NCBI RefSeq assembly: GCF_901212655.1
Contig: NZ_CAAKON010000009.1
Coordinates: 1 to 64,000, forward strand
Reading direction: 5' to 3'
From: Olsenella uli
GTDB taxonomy: Bacteria; Actinomycetota; Coriobacteriia; Coriobacteriales; Atopobiaceae
Length of the DNA: 64,000 nt
Both the position numbers and the translations under genes were made by a program. The notes beneath the pieces were generated by a model, which saw only the letters and a list, made by a program, of their open reading frames with translations, was not told the DNA's origin and searched no databases. Below, in pieces: positions 18,109-27,015 of the stretch (position 1 is its first letter; every line of letters begins with the position of its first letter).

Positions 18109-18579
18109 CTACGCCTCCACATGCACCTGACGGTACGCGATGCCGCAGCGGTCGAGGACGTTCTTGGACACAAGGTTGTCGACCGTGCCCTCGTACTTGT
18201 CGCTGAGGTAGACCACCTCGCCAATGCCCGCCTGCACGAGGGTCTTCGCGCACTCGTGGCAGGGGAAGAGCGTCACGTAGACGGTGGCATGGTCTAAGTC
18301 CTTGAGCGAGCCGCGGTAGTTGAGAATGGCGTTTGCCTCCGCGTGAATCACGTAGTTGTGCTTATCTAGCAGCGGGTCAGTGGTGGTTTCCCAGGGAAAC
18401 TCGTCATCGTTGAGCCCGGTGGGCGTGCCGTTGTATCCCACGGAGAGAATGCGGTGGTTGGTGTCCGCGATGCAGGCGCCCACCTGCGTGTTGGGGTCCT
18501 TGCTGCGGAGGCTTGCCGCGATGGCGACGCGCATGAAGAACTCGTCCCAGCTGATGACGTCCGTACGCTTTCCCGGCAT
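18109..18579 (-). CDS. dCMP deaminase (ComEB-like zinc deaminase)
   Basis: A 156-residue cytidine/deoxycytidylate deaminase family member that converts dCMP to dUMP for dTMP synthesis. It shows 'RSKDPNTQVGACIADTNHR', the zinc/catalytic 'VIHAEANAILNY' (HAE) and 'LFPCHECAKTLVQAGI' (PCxxC). The ATG at 18579 has AAAGGAGC upstream; a longer frame to 18657 is only arginine-rich upstream noise. It stands alone. Confidence 0.9.
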   Translation of the reverse strand: MPGKRTDVISWDEFFMRVAIAASLRSKDPNTQVGACIADTNHRILSVGYNGTPTGLNDDEFPWETTTDPLLDKHNYVIHAEANAILNYRGSLKDLDHATVYVTLFPCHECAKTLVQAGIGEVVYLSDKYEGTVDNLVSKNVLDRCGIAYRQVHVEA

Positions 18580-18757
18580 GTCTGCTCCTTTGCCGCGCCC
18601 GCTTCGAGGCCCTCGGTCTGTCCCGTCTCGGGCCGCGCCCGCCCGAGAGCCTCTCAAACTATTTGAGATTCTACCTTGACACGGCTCGTTTGAGGTCCAT
18701 CATGATGGGCACAACGCAGGCATCCACAAGGGTGGATGTCGTCGAAGGGACTATGCA

Positions 18758-18808
18758 ATGAGCCGCATCAACAACGCCATCGAGATTATTGCCGCGATTA
18801 TTAGCTAG
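18758..18808 (+). CDS. 16-residue Ile-rich putative leader peptide
   Basis: ATG 18758 is preceded by GAAGGGA at the right distance and followed by 16 codons and TAG. The peptide is MSRINNAIEIIAAIIS, with six Ile codons including two Ile-Ile pairs. A TTGACA at 18676 could be part of the promoter. Three successive hairpins start one base after the stop codon and end in a terminator. This is the layout of a ribosome-mediated attenuator that would read charged tRNA-Ile. It could instead be a small membrane-active peptide; nothing in the sequence proves translation. Confidence 0.5.
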   Translation: MSRINNAIEIIAAIIS

Positions 18809-18891
18809 CGGGTTGGTGCAAACGAGCCAGCCCGTGATTCGCGGGCGGCTATCGAACGGGGCCGTCGGAAGCGATTCCTTCGGCCCCGTTT
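18809..18891 (+). promoter_or_regulatory. Putative attenuator: two exclusive hairpins plus terminator
   Basis: Hairpin A pairs CGGGTTGG (18809-18816) with CCAGCCCG (18827-18834). Hairpin B pairs AGCC.GCCCG (18825-18834) with CGGGCGGCT (18842-18850), so A and B cannot coexist. The terminator pairs AACGGGGCCG (18855-18864) with CGGCCCCGTT (18881-18890), followed by TCCTTTT. The left arm of A lies within the footprint of a ribosome at the leader stop codon. A true antiterminator against the last stem is weak in my reading. Confidence 0.5.
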
Positions 18892-19107
18892 CCTTTTGCG
18901 TCAATCCGCTGGGCAGAGCCCATGCGTCGGCAGCCGCGAGCCCAAACAGGTCCGCTGCCGGCAAGACCGTCACGTACGAGAACGACGCCATGCAAACACT
19001 TCGGCGCACGTTGGAACACCCCAATCGCCCGACCGCCAGACCCCTTGAGGCGGAGGCGTCGCGACAACCCACATCCGGCCCCGCGGGGCCACGAAGGAGA
19101 ACCCATC

Positions 19108-19959
19108 ATGTCCGAGAACGATTCCTGCTGCTGCAGCTGCTCTGCCACCAAGCCCGCCGTCACCCTCAATGTCAAGCAGGAGGCCCTTGCCGAGGCCCTC
19201 TACCAGGCCTATCGCCGCAACTTCTACGGCCAAGAGAACAATCCGCTCAACATGGCCGACTGGGAGGGCGTCGTCACCGATGACGACACCGCCTATGCCG
19301 TGCAGGATGCGGTGATGGCCAAGAAGATGGGCCCCGTCGCCGGCTACAAGGTCTCGCTCACGAGCGAGGAGACCCAGAGGATGTTCGACTCCGGCTCGCC
19401 GCTCTATGGCGCGCAGGTGGCCGAGCGCTTTGTGCCCACGCCCTGCACGCTCGACCTACGTCACCTCAACGAGCCGCTCGTGGAGGTGGAGTTCTGCTTC
19501 ACGGCCAAGAAGGACCTTTCGGCCGACATGTCGCTCGACGAGCTGCTGCACAACTGCACCGTCGCCGGCGACATGGAGGTGCCCGACGCTCGCTTTGCCG
19601 CATGGTTCCCCACGCTTTCCAAGTACCTCGTGATGAGCGACTGCGCGGTGGGCGGCTACGTGCTCTATGGCACGCCGGTCGATGGCGCCGAGCTCACGGT
19701 CGAGGGCATGGCCCAGGTGCATGCCAAGGCCTACCACAACGGTGAGTTCGTCAAGGAGGGCGACTCCTCCGAGGTGCTCGGCAACCCGGTGAACTCCCTC
19801 AAGTGGCTCGTGGGCAAGCTCGAGAGCCAGGGCAAGAAGTTCACCAAGGGCATGCATGTCTCCGTGGGCACCGTGTTCGTGCCGCCTGCGTTCACGGCCG
19901 GCGAGTGGCGCGTCGAGTTCTCCGGCCCGTTCGGCACGCTGGAGGTCACGGCTAAGTAA
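19108..19959 (+). CDS. 2-keto-4-pentenoate hydratase / 4-oxalocrotonate decarboxylase family protein
   Basis: The 283-residue protein belongs to the MhpD/FAH-like superfamily, which hydrates or cleaves 2-oxo acids with a divalent metal. Supporting strings are 'AYAVQDAVMAKKMGPVAGYK', 'SGSPLYGAQVAERFV', 'EPLVEVEFCFTAKKDL' (metal-binding E-x-E) and 'FPTLSKYLVMSDCAVGGYVL'. The N-terminus carries an odd 'CCCSCS' cysteine cluster before the domain. AAGGAG precedes ATG 19108. There is no aromatic meta-cleavage pathway nearby, so the physiological substrate is unclear. The attenuator-like leader at 18758-18891 lies 217 bases upstream. Confidence 0.75.
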   Translation: MSENDSCCCSCSATKPAVTLNVKQEALAEALYQAYRRNFYGQENNPLNMADWEGVVTDDDTAYAVQDAVMAKKMGPVAGYKVSLTSEETQRMFDSGSPLYGAQVAERFVPTPCTLDLRHLNEPLVEVEFCFTAKKDLSADMSLDELLHNCTVAGDMEVPDARFAAWFPTLSKYLVMSDCAVGGYVLYGTPVDGAELTVEGMAQVHAKAYHNGEFVKEGDSSEVLGNPVNSLKWLVGKLESQGKKFTKGMHVSVGTVFVPPAFTAGEWRVEFSGPFGTLEVTAK

Positions 19960-19976
19960 GCCTTGGGTTAGCCCGG

Positions 19977-20642
19977 CTACAAAGGAGCGCATACGGGCCA
20001 GACGGGCGGTTGCCTCAGGCGTGCGCGGATCTCCCACTCGTTGGGGACGGCCCTCGCCACGATGGCGTGGAAGCGCGCGTTGTGGCTGGGCTCGAGCAGG
20101 TGTGCCAGCTCGTGCGCCACGACGTAGTCGAGGCACTCGGGCGGATACGCCGCGAGCCGGATGTTGATGCGGATGCGACCGGTTCGCGGCGTGCACGACC
20201 CCCAGCGCGTGCGCATGTCACGCAGCTGCCAGTCGGAGGCTTGGGCGCCTATGAGTGCCTCCATGCGACCAACTGCCTCGGGCAGCGTCCTTGCAACCTC
20301 CGAGCGGTAGATGCCCGCCACCTCCTCGGGCGGCAGGGGCGCGCCGGCCATCTGGGTGACGCCCCAAAGCGGGTACGTGTCCGATTCGGCGTCATGATCG
20401 CGATTTGCTGCCTCGGTGCGCCGCGCCTGCCGCTCGAGCGCCGCCCGCACCCATGCCGCCCGCTCGGCCAGAAACGCCTCCGCCCGCTCGCGGCTCGTGT
20501 GCCATGGGATGCTCAATGTCACGCTGCCGTCGCGCCGCACGCGCAGGTTGAGGTTGCGCACGCGCTTGCGCGTCACCAAAACGGGGATGGGCCGCTCGGA
20601 CCCATCCCCGTTCGTTACGTATGCCGTGAAGCTGGTTGCCAA
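19977..20642 (-). CDS. DUF45/YgjP-family metal-dependent hydrolase
   Basis: The 221-residue protein has the SprT/WLM-like zinc peptidase pattern: 'MRTRWGSCTPRTGRIRIN' and 'YVVAHELAHLLEPSHNARFH', where HELAH plus the later His bind zinc. The N-terminal half ('RNLNLRVRRDGSVTLSIPW') is the usual YgjP beta domain. The start at 20642 is TTG with only a GGCGG upstream, so the exact start is uncertain. It follows xpt by 15 bases on the same strand and may be co-transcribed. Confidence 0.8.
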   Translation of the reverse strand: MATSFTAYVTNGDGSERPIPVLVTRKRVRNLNLRVRRDGSVTLSIPWHTSRERAEAFLAERAAWVRAALERQARRTEAANRDHDAESDTYPLWGVTQMAGAPLPPEEVAGIYRSEVARTLPEAVGRMEALIGAQASDWQLRDMRTRWGSCTPRTGRIRINIRLAAYPPECLDYVVAHELAHLLEPSHNARFHAIVARAVPNEWEIRARLRQPPVWPVCAPL

Positions 20643-20657
20643 CGTGGCGCCGCCGGC

Positions 20658-21236
20658 CTAGGCGAACTCGATCTTGCCGGCCTCGGCATCCATCGACTGC
20701 ACGATGGCAAGGCTCTCGAGCTGGTAGCCGCGCTCGCGCAGGCTCTTGCCGCCCGGCTGAAAGCCCTTCTCGATGGCGATGCCAATGCCCTCGACCACGC
20801 AGCCCGCCTCGTCGCAAATCTCGAGCAGGCCGTTCAGCGCGCAGCCCATGGCGAGGAAGTCGTCGATGACGAGCACGTGCTCGCCGGCGGAGAGGAAACG
20901 CTTGGCCACGATGACGTTGTACTCGCGCTTCTTGGTGTAGCTGCGAATCTTGGTGCGGTACTGGTCGCCGTCGAGGTTGATGGACTCGGTCTTGCGGGCA
21001 AACACCACCGGCACGTTGCCAAAGTGACGCGAGGCGGCAACCGCGATGCCGATGCCCGAGGCCTCGATGGTCAGGATCTTGTCGATGTGCTTGCCGGCGA
21101 ACAGGCGGGCCCACTCGGCGCCCATGTGGTCGTAGAGCTCGACGTCGCACTGGTGGTTGAGGAAGTTGTCCACCTTCAGGACGTTGCCTTCGCGAACGAT
21201 GCCGTCCCTCTGGATGCGCTCCTCAAGCTCCTTCAT
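20658..21236 (-). CDS. xpt: Xanthine phosphoribosyltransferase
   Basis: The 192-residue purine salvage enzyme makes XMP from xanthine and PRPP. It has '[17 protein letters not shown]', '[20 protein letters not shown]' and the PRPP-binding loop '[20 protein letters not shown]', all close to Xpt of Firmicutes in length and pattern. ATG 21236 has GGGAGG upstream. Many xpt genes sit behind a purine riboswitch; I read the 240 bases upstream and did not find one. Confidence 0.93.
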   Translation of the reverse strand: MKELEERIQRDGIVREGNVLKVDNFLNHQCDVELYDHMGAEWARLFAGKHIDKILTIEASGIGIAVAASRHFGNVPVVFARKTESINLDGDQYRTKIRSYTKKREYNVIVAKRFLSAGEHVLVIDDFLAMGCALNGLLEICDEAGCVVEGIGIAIEKGFQPGGKSLRERGYQLESLAIVQSMDAEAGKIEFA

Positions 21237-21628
21237 GCGATGGGTCCTCCCTGCTCGTGGTGTGCGGGCACGTCGCGCGTGTGGGCGTGCCGCTCGATTG
21301 CGTGTTGGCCAATCCGCCGGCCCGCGCCATGGCTTCGATGCGGGTCTCCGGCGAATGGTGCGCCCAAGCCGACGGGCGCGTGTATTCGAAACATTATGCA
21401 GCGTTCGAGGCCGTCTGTCCCCGCGCAATTACTTCTTTACACGCCAATACGCGCCTGAAACGTAACGGCAACGTTCAACAGATACGCTGATGAGACGAAA
21501 GCGGGGAGTGTGCCCGGTGCGAAGCGCCCGGGACGCTCCCCGCACTCGCCCGCAGACAAGGCCTGGCGCATGCCGCCTGGGCCAAGAGGCCGGCGCCAAG
21601 GGGCCCCGGCATCCGAGAGGTGTGTGCC
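21237..21628. other. Divergent gap between xpt and the lactate dehydrogenase operon
   Basis: No gene is supported. On the plus strand, the leader of the dehydrogenase operon contains a two-part hairpin with arms GCGGGGAG (21501-21508) and CTCCCCGC (21536-21543) and an inner CCCGG/CCGGG stem. It has no T tract, so it is more likely an RNA-stability or regulator site than a terminator. Promoter-like ATTACTTCTTTACACGCC occurs near 21430-21447. Confidence 0.45.
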
Positions 21629-23293
21629 ATGGCGCTAATCAGGCCGCTGACCGAAGACTTCAACGAGTACGTGCGTGACGAGTCACGTACCGTGGGCGAG
21701 GCGGATACCATTTCCTTCCCAACAACCGAGCAAGACGTCCGTGACCTGCTGCGCGAGCTCCATGGTGACGGAACGGTGCATGCGGACGGCACGCCGGGCG
21801 GCGCCGTTCCCATCACGGTACAGGGTGCCCGCACAGGTCTCGCGGCGGGCGCCGTGCCCTATGGCGGACATGTCATGAACCTCTCGCGCATGACCGGGTT
21901 CCTCGGTCTGTGCAGGGGCGAGGACGGCACCTACTACCTGCGGCTCCAACCGGGCGTGGTGCTCTCCGCCCTGCGAAAGGCCCTGGCAGACAAGGCCATT
22001 CCCACCGATGGCTGGGACGAGGAGAGCCTGAAGGCCCTCGACGAGCTCTATGCGGGCCCCGAGCAGTTCTTCCCCACGGACCCCACCGAGGCCTCCGCGT
22101 GCCTGGGCGGTATCGTGGCGTGCAACGCCTCGGGTGCGCGCAGCTACCACTACGGCCCGGCCCGCCCGCACGTGAGCGGCCTGCGCGTGGCACTCGCGGA
22201 TGGTGACATGGTGAGCCTGCGCCGGGGCGAGGTGCATGCCAACGGCCGCACGCTCCACCTCGTTACCGAGGGTGGCCGTGAGCTCACGCTCGACCTGCCC
22301 ACCTATGTGATGCCCAAGACCAAGAACGCCTCCGGCTACTACGTGGAGGACAACATGGATGCCGTGGACCTGTTTGTGGGTTCCGACGGCACGCTCGGCG
22401 TCGTGACCGAGATCGAGGTGGCGCTCATGCCCACCCCGCCGGTGGTGTGGGGCGTCAACTGCTTCTTCCCCAGCGAGGCCGCCTCGCTGGACTTCACGGT
22501 GGCGGTGCGCCCGCGCCTGCGCCATGCCGCCGCCATCGAGTTTTTCGACCAAGGTGCGCTCGACATCCTGCGCTCCCAGCGCGAGCACAACGTTGCCTTC
22601 GCGGCCCTGCCCGATGTGCCCGAGCGCTATAAGTGCTGCGTCTACGTGGAGCTCGACTGCGCGGACGCGGACGAGGCCCTGAGCGAGCTCTACCAGGTTG
22701 GCGACGCCCTGCGCGAGGTGGGCGTGAGCGAGGACGACACCTGGGTGGCACGCACCGAGGTCGACCGCGAGCGCCAGCTCTTCTTCCGCCACGCGGTGCC
22801 CGAGAGCGTCAACATGCTCATCGACGAGCGCCGTCGCACGGACCCGGTGATCACCAAGCTGGGCAGCGACATGTCCGTGCCCGACGACCGCCTGCACGAC
22901 GTTGTGGCCTACTACAGAAAGACGCTCGCCGAGGCTGGCCTCGAGAGCGCTGCCTGGGGGCACATCGGCGCCAACCACCTCCACGTCAACGTGCTGCCGC
23001 GCAACGCCGAGGACTTCAAGCGCGGCAAGCAGCTCTTTCGCGAATGGGCGGGCGAGATCACACGCATGGGCGGCGCGGTCTCTGCCGAGCACGGCGTGGG
23101 CAAGATCAAGCGAGACTTCCTGCTCACCATGTACGGGCCCGAGCACATCGTCGAGATGGCACGGCTCAAGCGCGAGCTCGACCCGGCGGGTCAGCTCGGG
23201 CGGGGCAACCTGTTCGACGAGTCGCTGCTGAGCGGCGAAGCGGAGGGCGCGGCCACGCCCGCCGCCTCCGCGGAAGGGGGTGAGCGCCGATGA
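21629..23293 (+). CDS. FAD-linked D-lactate dehydrogenase, Etf-coupled (LctD-like)
   Basis: The 554-residue flavoprotein oxidises lactate (or a related 2-hydroxy acid) to the 2-oxo acid. The PCMH FAD-binding domain shows 'VQGARTGLAAGAVPYGGHVM', 'GGIVACNASGARSYHYG' and 'VGSDGTLGVVTEIEVALMP'. The C-terminal cap shows 'AAWGHIGANHLHVNVLP' and 'AVSAEHGVGKIKRDFLLTMY', as in GlcD/DLD. ATG 21629 is preferred over GTG 21620 because GAGAGG lies 8 bases before it. The stop overlaps the etfB start (ATGA), indicating one operon with EtfBA. The context matches the electron-bifurcating lactate dehydrogenase complex of acetogens. Stereospecificity is inferred from family only. Confidence 0.85.
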   Translation: MALIRPLTEDFNEYVRDESRTVGEADTISFPTTEQDVRDLLRELHGDGTVHADGTPGGAVPITVQGARTGLAAGAVPYGGHVMNLSRMTGFLGLCRGEDGTYYLRLQPGVVLSALRKALADKAIPTDGWDEESLKALDELYAGPEQFFPTDPTEASACLGGIVACNASGARSYHYGPARPHVSGLRVALADGDMVSLRRGEVHANGRTLHLVTEGGRELTLDLPTYVMPKTKNASGYYVEDNMDAVDLFVGSDGTLGVVTEIEVALMPTPPVVWGVNCFFPSEAASLDFTVAVRPRLRHAAAIEFFDQGALDILRSQREHNVAFAALPDVPERYKCCVYVELDCADADEALSELYQVGDALREVGVSEDDTWVARTEVDRERQLFFRHAVPESVNMLIDERRRTDPVITKLGSDMSVPDDRLHDVVAYYRKTLAEAGLESAAWGHIGANHLHVNVLPRNAEDFKRGKQLFREWAGEITRMGGAVSAEHGVGKIKRDFLLTMYGPEHIVEMARLKRELDPAGQLGRGNLFDESLLSGEAEGAATPAASAEGGERR

Positions 23294-24105
23294 AGATCGT
23301 CGCCTGCGTGAAGGCGGTTCCGTCCACCACCGAGGTGAAGATGGACCCCAAGACCAACACCATCGTCCGCGATGGCAAGCAGTCCGTCATCAACCCGTTC
23401 GACACTGCGGCGCTTGAGCTGGGCATTCAGCTCAAGGAGCGCCTGGGCGGCACGCTCTGCGCCATCTCGATGGGCATTCCCGACACCGTGCGCCTGCTGC
23501 GCGACGCGGTCTCGCGCGGGGCCGATGACGCCCTGCTCCTCTCCGACCGCGCCTTCGCCGGCGCGGACACCCTGGCAACCTCCTACGCACTCTCGCTGGG
23601 CATCGAGCGGCTCGCGGGCGACGCGGCCGCCAGCGAGCGCCCTGCCGGGGACATCGACCTGGTGCTCTGCGGGCGCATGGCGGTTGACGGAGACACGGCG
23701 CAGATTGGCTCCGAGCTCGCAGGCATCTTTGGCATGCCCTGCGTCACGGCGGTGACCGAGCTCATGGAGGCCGACGAGGCGCACGTGGTGGTGCGCCACG
23801 AGACAGACGAGGGCACGGCCACCGTGGACGTGCCGCTGCCCGCGGTGCTCACGGTCTCCAAGGACATCGCGACCCTGCGCATGCCGTCCATCTCGGGCGT
23901 TCGCGCGGGCGAGGCTGCCGAGGTGTGCGTGCTGAACGCCGAGCAGGCCGGCGCCGACCTGACGCGCTGCGGCCTCAACGGCTCGCCGACGCAGGTGGTG
24001 CGCTCGTTTGTGCCCGAGCATGGCTCCGGCGCGGTTGAGGTGGCGGGCTCGTCTGACGAGCAGGCGGACGCCCTGATGGCAATCTTTGAGGAGGCCGTGC
24101 GATGA
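23290..24105 (+). CDS. etfB: Electron transfer flavoprotein beta subunit
   Basis: The 271-residue EtfB carries AMP or the bifurcating FAD. It begins 'MKIVACVKAVPSTTEVKMDP', has 'NPFDTAALELGIQLKERLGG' and 'VLCGRMAVDGDTAQIGSELA', and ends with the EtfB recognition-loop region 'TLRMPSISGVRAGEAAEV'. The 'DGDTAQIG' stretch is the beta-subunit FAD-binding element found in Etf proteins that bifurcate. It overlaps both neighbours by 4 bases. Confidence 0.92.
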   Translation: MKIVACVKAVPSTTEVKMDPKTNTIVRDGKQSVINPFDTAALELGIQLKERLGGTLCAISMGIPDTVRLLRDAVSRGADDALLLSDRAFAGADTLATSYALSLGIERLAGDAAASERPAGDIDLVLCGRMAVDGDTAQIGSELAGIFGMPCVTAVTELMEADEAHVVVRHETDEGTATVDVPLPAVLTVSKDIATLRMPSISGVRAGEAAEVCVLNAEQAGADLTRCGLNGSPTQVVRSFVPEHGSGAVEVAGSSDEQADALMAIFEEAVR

Positions 24106-25340
24106 GCGGGTTGGTAGTCGACACGAACAAGTGCGTGGGCTGTCGCCGCTGCGTCCGCGTGTGTGGAAATGACGGCATCGAGGTCACGGACCGAAAGGCG
24201 CACGTGCTTGATGGCTGCATCTCCTGCGGCATGTGCGTGGACGCGTGCCCCGTGGGTGCGCTCAAGATCGAGAAGGACGAGGTTGGCGGCGTTGACCTTG
24301 CCGCCTACCACGACATCTGGGTGTTCAGCCAGGTGAGTGCCCGGGGCGAGATGCTGCCCGTGGCGCTCGAGCTCGTGGGCAAGGGCCGCGAGCTGGCAGA
24401 CCAGCGCGGCTGCAAGCTCGTGGCCGTGGTGGGGGAGCCGGCAGACGCGGGCGAGCAGAACGCGGCCAAGCTCGTGGCCGCTGGTGCCGACGAGGTGATT
24501 CGCTGCCGCGATGACCGCCTGGCCCTGCCGGACTCCGAGGTCTTTGCCGAGTGGCTCGTGGCGCTCGCCCAGGAGCGCAAGCCCGAGGTCATCCTCTACG
24601 GTGCCACCGACTTTGGCCGCGAGCTGGCGCCCCGTGTGGCGGTGCTGCTCCAGACCGGTCTTACTGCCGACTGCACGATTCTGGAGATGGACCTCGAGAA
24701 GGGCCTGCTCCAGCAGACGCGCCCGGCCTTTGGCGGCAACCTGATGGCCGCCATCGTATGCCCGGGCCACCGCCCGCAGATGGCCACTGTGCGACCGGGC
24801 ATCTTTGCCGTGCCGGAGGCCGTTGCCGAGGGCATCGCCGTAGATGCCGCCGTGGCGGCTGGCCGCGTGGCGGACGTTGCGCTTGGCGACGACGTGACGC
24901 CCATGGTACGCGTGACGGGGGTTGAGCCCAAGAACGCGGAGGGGTCAATCACGGAGGCAGACGTGCTTGTGGTGGCCGGTCGCGGCATCGGTAGCAAGAA
25001 GGCGCTTCCGCTGGTGAGGCGCCTGGCAGAGCTCCTTGGCAAGAAGTATGACTGCACGAGCGGCGTGGGCTGCACGCGCCCGCTCGTGGAGAGCGGTTGG
25101 CTTGACTACTCGCACCAGGTGGGCCAGACGGGCGTCTCCGTTGCGCCCAAGCTCATGGTGAGCGTGGGCGTCTCCGGCGCCATCCAGCACACCTCGGGCA
25201 TTGGCGGGAGCCAGACCATCGTGGCCATCAACGAGGATGCCGAGGCGCCCATCTTTGGCCTCGCCCAGTACAAGGTGGTGGGCGACTGCCTCGAGGTGCT
25301 TCCCGCGCTCATTGCCAGGCTGGAGGAAGAGCTCGCCTAG
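24102..25340 (+). CDS. etfA: Electron transfer flavoprotein alpha subunit with N-terminal 2[4Fe-4S] ferredoxin domain
   Basis: The 412-residue protein starts with two [4Fe-4S] motifs, '[16 protein letters not shown]' and '[13 protein letters not shown]' (residues 8-50). EtfA proper follows: '[20 protein letters not shown]', '[20 protein letters not shown]', '[20 protein letters not shown]', '[20 protein letters not shown]' and '[20 protein letters not shown]' (FAD site). The ferredoxin-fused form is the one used by LctC and CarE in bifurcating complexes, where it exchanges electrons with free ferredoxin. It is the third gene of the operon. Confidence 0.92.
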   Translation: MSGLVVDTNKCVGCRRCVRVCGNDGIEVTDRKAHVLDGCISCGMCVDACPVGALKIEKDEVGGVDLAAYHDIWVFSQVSARGEMLPVALELVGKGRELADQRGCKLVAVVGEPADAGEQNAAKLVAAGADEVIRCRDDRLALPDSEVFAEWLVALAQERKPEVILYGATDFGRELAPRVAVLLQTGLTADCTILEMDLEKGLLQQTRPAFGGNLMAAIVCPGHRPQMATVRPGIFAVPEAVAEGIAVDAAVAAGRVADVALGDDVTPMVRVTGVEPKNAEGSITEADVLVVAGRGIGSKKALPLVRRLAELLGKKYDCTSGVGCTRPLVESGWLDYSHQVGQTGVSVAPKLMVSVGVSGAIQHTSGIGGSQTIVAINEDAEAPIFGLAQYKVVGDCLEVLPALIARLEEELA

Positions 25341-25364
25341 CGTTGCGGTACCCATGGGATGGCT

Positions 25365-25402
25365 AACGGGCTTGGAGCCGCGCTTGTGGCTTCGAGCCCG
25401 TT
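25365..25402 (+). terminator. Terminator of the lactate dehydrogenase-Etf operon
   Basis: Arms AACGGGCT (25365-25372) and AGCCCGTT (25395-25402) are extended by an inner GGAGCC/GGCTTC stem, with CACTTTC downstream. It lies 24 bases after the etfA stop codon. Confidence 0.7.
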
Positions 25403-25516
25403 GCACTTTCGGGTGTTCAGAGGGATGTGCTCTCATATGCCGTTGCGCTTGGGCGCGTGACGCCCCCGGTTATTTCCGGGCGCTTGAGTTTGTGACGCGG
25501 CTGGCATGCGAAAAAA

Positions 25517-25546
25517 GCCCCGGGCTGCATCGTTGCGGCCCGGGGC
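25517..25546. terminator. Bidirectional terminator between etfA and nfnB
   Basis: Arms GCCCCGGGC (25517-25525) and GCCCGGGGC (25538-25546) are preceded by AAAAAA and followed by CTTTT, so it can stop transcripts from either side. Confidence 0.85.
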
Positions 25547-25572
25547 CTTTTGCTGGCTATGACAGGCGAGAC

Positions 25573-27015
25573 TTAGGCCTCTGCGGGCGCGGCCTCCTCG
25601 GCAGGCGTGCCGCCGCCGAGGGCCTCCATCATGGAGTGCGCGGCCTTCTTGCCGGCGCCCATGGCCAGAATGACGGTCGCGGCACCGGTGACGATGTCGC
25701 CGCCGGCCCAGACCTTCGGGTTGGACGTCTTTCCGTCCTCGTCGGCAACGATGTAGCCCCACTTGTTGAGCTCAACGTCGGCCGCGAGCTTCGGGAACGG
25801 GTTGGCGAAGGTGCCGATGGCGGTGACGGCCACGTCGCACGGGATGTCGAACTCGGAGTTCGCCACGGCCTGTGGGCGGCGACGACCGCTCGCATCGGGC
25901 TCGCCGAGCTCCATGCGCTGCAGGCGCACCTTGCTCACGAAGCCGTTCTCGTCGGCGATGAACTCCACCGGCGACACCAGCGGCAGGACCTCCACGCCCT
26001 CCTGCTTGGCGTGGTGCAGCTCGGCGCGACGGGCCGGCATCTCGGCCTCGGTGCGACGATAGGCCAGGGTGACCTTGCCGGCGCCCAGGCGAAGCGCGGT
26101 GCGGGCGGCATCCATGGCCACGTTACCGCCACCGAACACCACGACGTTCTTGCCGTGCTTGGTGGGCGTGTCGTACTTGGGGAAGTTCTCCGCCTTCATG
26201 AGGTTCACGCGGGTGAGGTACTCGTTGGCGCAGAAGACGCCGGGGAGGTTCTCGCCCGGGACGTTCAGGAAGCGGGGGAGGCCGGCGCCCACGGCGAGGT
26301 ACATGGCGTCGAAGCCCTGCTCCTCGAAGAGCTCCTTGGCGTCCGTGATGCGGCCCACGACGCTGTTGTACTCGAACTTGACGCCCAGCTTCTGCAGGCC
26401 GTCAATCTCGCGCTTGACGATGGTCTTGGGCAGACGGAACTCGGGGATGCCGTAGGTGAGCACGCCGCCGCCGGTGAAGAACGCCTCGAAGACGGTGACG
26501 TCATAGCCGTTCTTGGCCAGCTCGCCGGCGCAGGCAATGCCGGACGGGCCGGAGCCCACCACGGCCACCTTGATGCCATTGGACGGCTTGACCTCGGGCT
26601 CGTGCGCGAGCTCGCCGGCGTTGTCGCCCAGGAAGCGCTCCAGCTGGCCGATGGCGATGGGGTTGCCCTTCTTGTTGAGGACGCAGTTGCCCTCGCACTG
26701 GTTCTCCTGCGGGCAGACGCGGCCGCAGACGGAGGGCAGCATGCTCTCCTCGTGGATGACGTCGAGGCCCCCGCCAAAGTCGCCCTGGCGAATCTTCTCG
26801 ATGAAGCGCGGGATGTTGATGTTGACCGGGCAGCCCTCGACGCAGTGCGGCTTCTTGCAGTCGAGGCAGCGGTTGGCCTCGGCGATGGTGTCGGCCATGG
26901 TGTAGCCGCGGTCGACCGGACGGAAGTCCTTCGCGCGTTCGGAGGCAACTTCCTCGTTGTCGGGCGTGCGCGGGGCCTTCATGTTGGGCTTATACTTACC
27001 GTTTACCTGTGGCAT
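25573..27015 (-). CDS. nfnB: NfnB/NfnL: large subunit of NADH-dependent ferredoxin:NADP+ oxidoreductase
   Basis: The 480-residue protein resembles the glutamate synthase small chain. N-terminal iron-sulfur cysteines are in 'RCLDCKKPHCVEGCPVNI' and 'CGRVCPQENQCEGNCVLNKK'. The first dinucleotide fold is 'VAVVGSGPSGIACAGELAKN' (FAD) and the second 'VVVFGGGNVAMDAARTALRL' (NADPH). No large glutamate synthase subunit is encoded here. Instead it overlaps, by 13 bases, a gene for the NfnA-type flavoprotein. That pairing is diagnostic for the bifurcating transhydrogenase NfnAB rather than GltD. Confidence 0.88.
   Translation of the reverse strand: MPQVNGKYKPNMKAPRTPDNEEVASERAKDFRPVDRGYTMADTIAEANRCLDCKKPHCVEGCPVNINIPRFIEKIRQGDFGGGLDVIHEESMLPSVCGRVCPQENQCEGNCVLNKKGNPIAIGQLERFLGDNAGELAHEPEVKPSNGIKVAVVGSGPSGIACAGELAKNGYDVTVFEAFFTGGGVLTYGIPEFRLPKTIVKREIDGLQKLGVKFEYNSVVGRITDAKELFEEQGFDAMYLAVGAGLPRFLNVPGENLPGVFCANEYLTRVNLMKAENFPKYDTPTKHGKNVVVFGGGNVAMDAARTALRLGAGKVTLAYRRTEAEMPARRAELHHAKQEGVEVLPLVSPVEFIADENGFVSKVRLQRMELGEPDASGRRRPQAVANSEFDIPCDVAVTAIGTFANPFPKLAADVELNKWGYIVADEDGKTSNPKVWAGGDIVTGAATVILAMGAGKKAAHSMMEALGGGTPAEEAAPAEA

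Noticed and set aside
21237..21480. Purine riboswitch upstream of xpt
   Set aside because: The expected P1/L2/L3 sequence blocks are not present on the minus strand.
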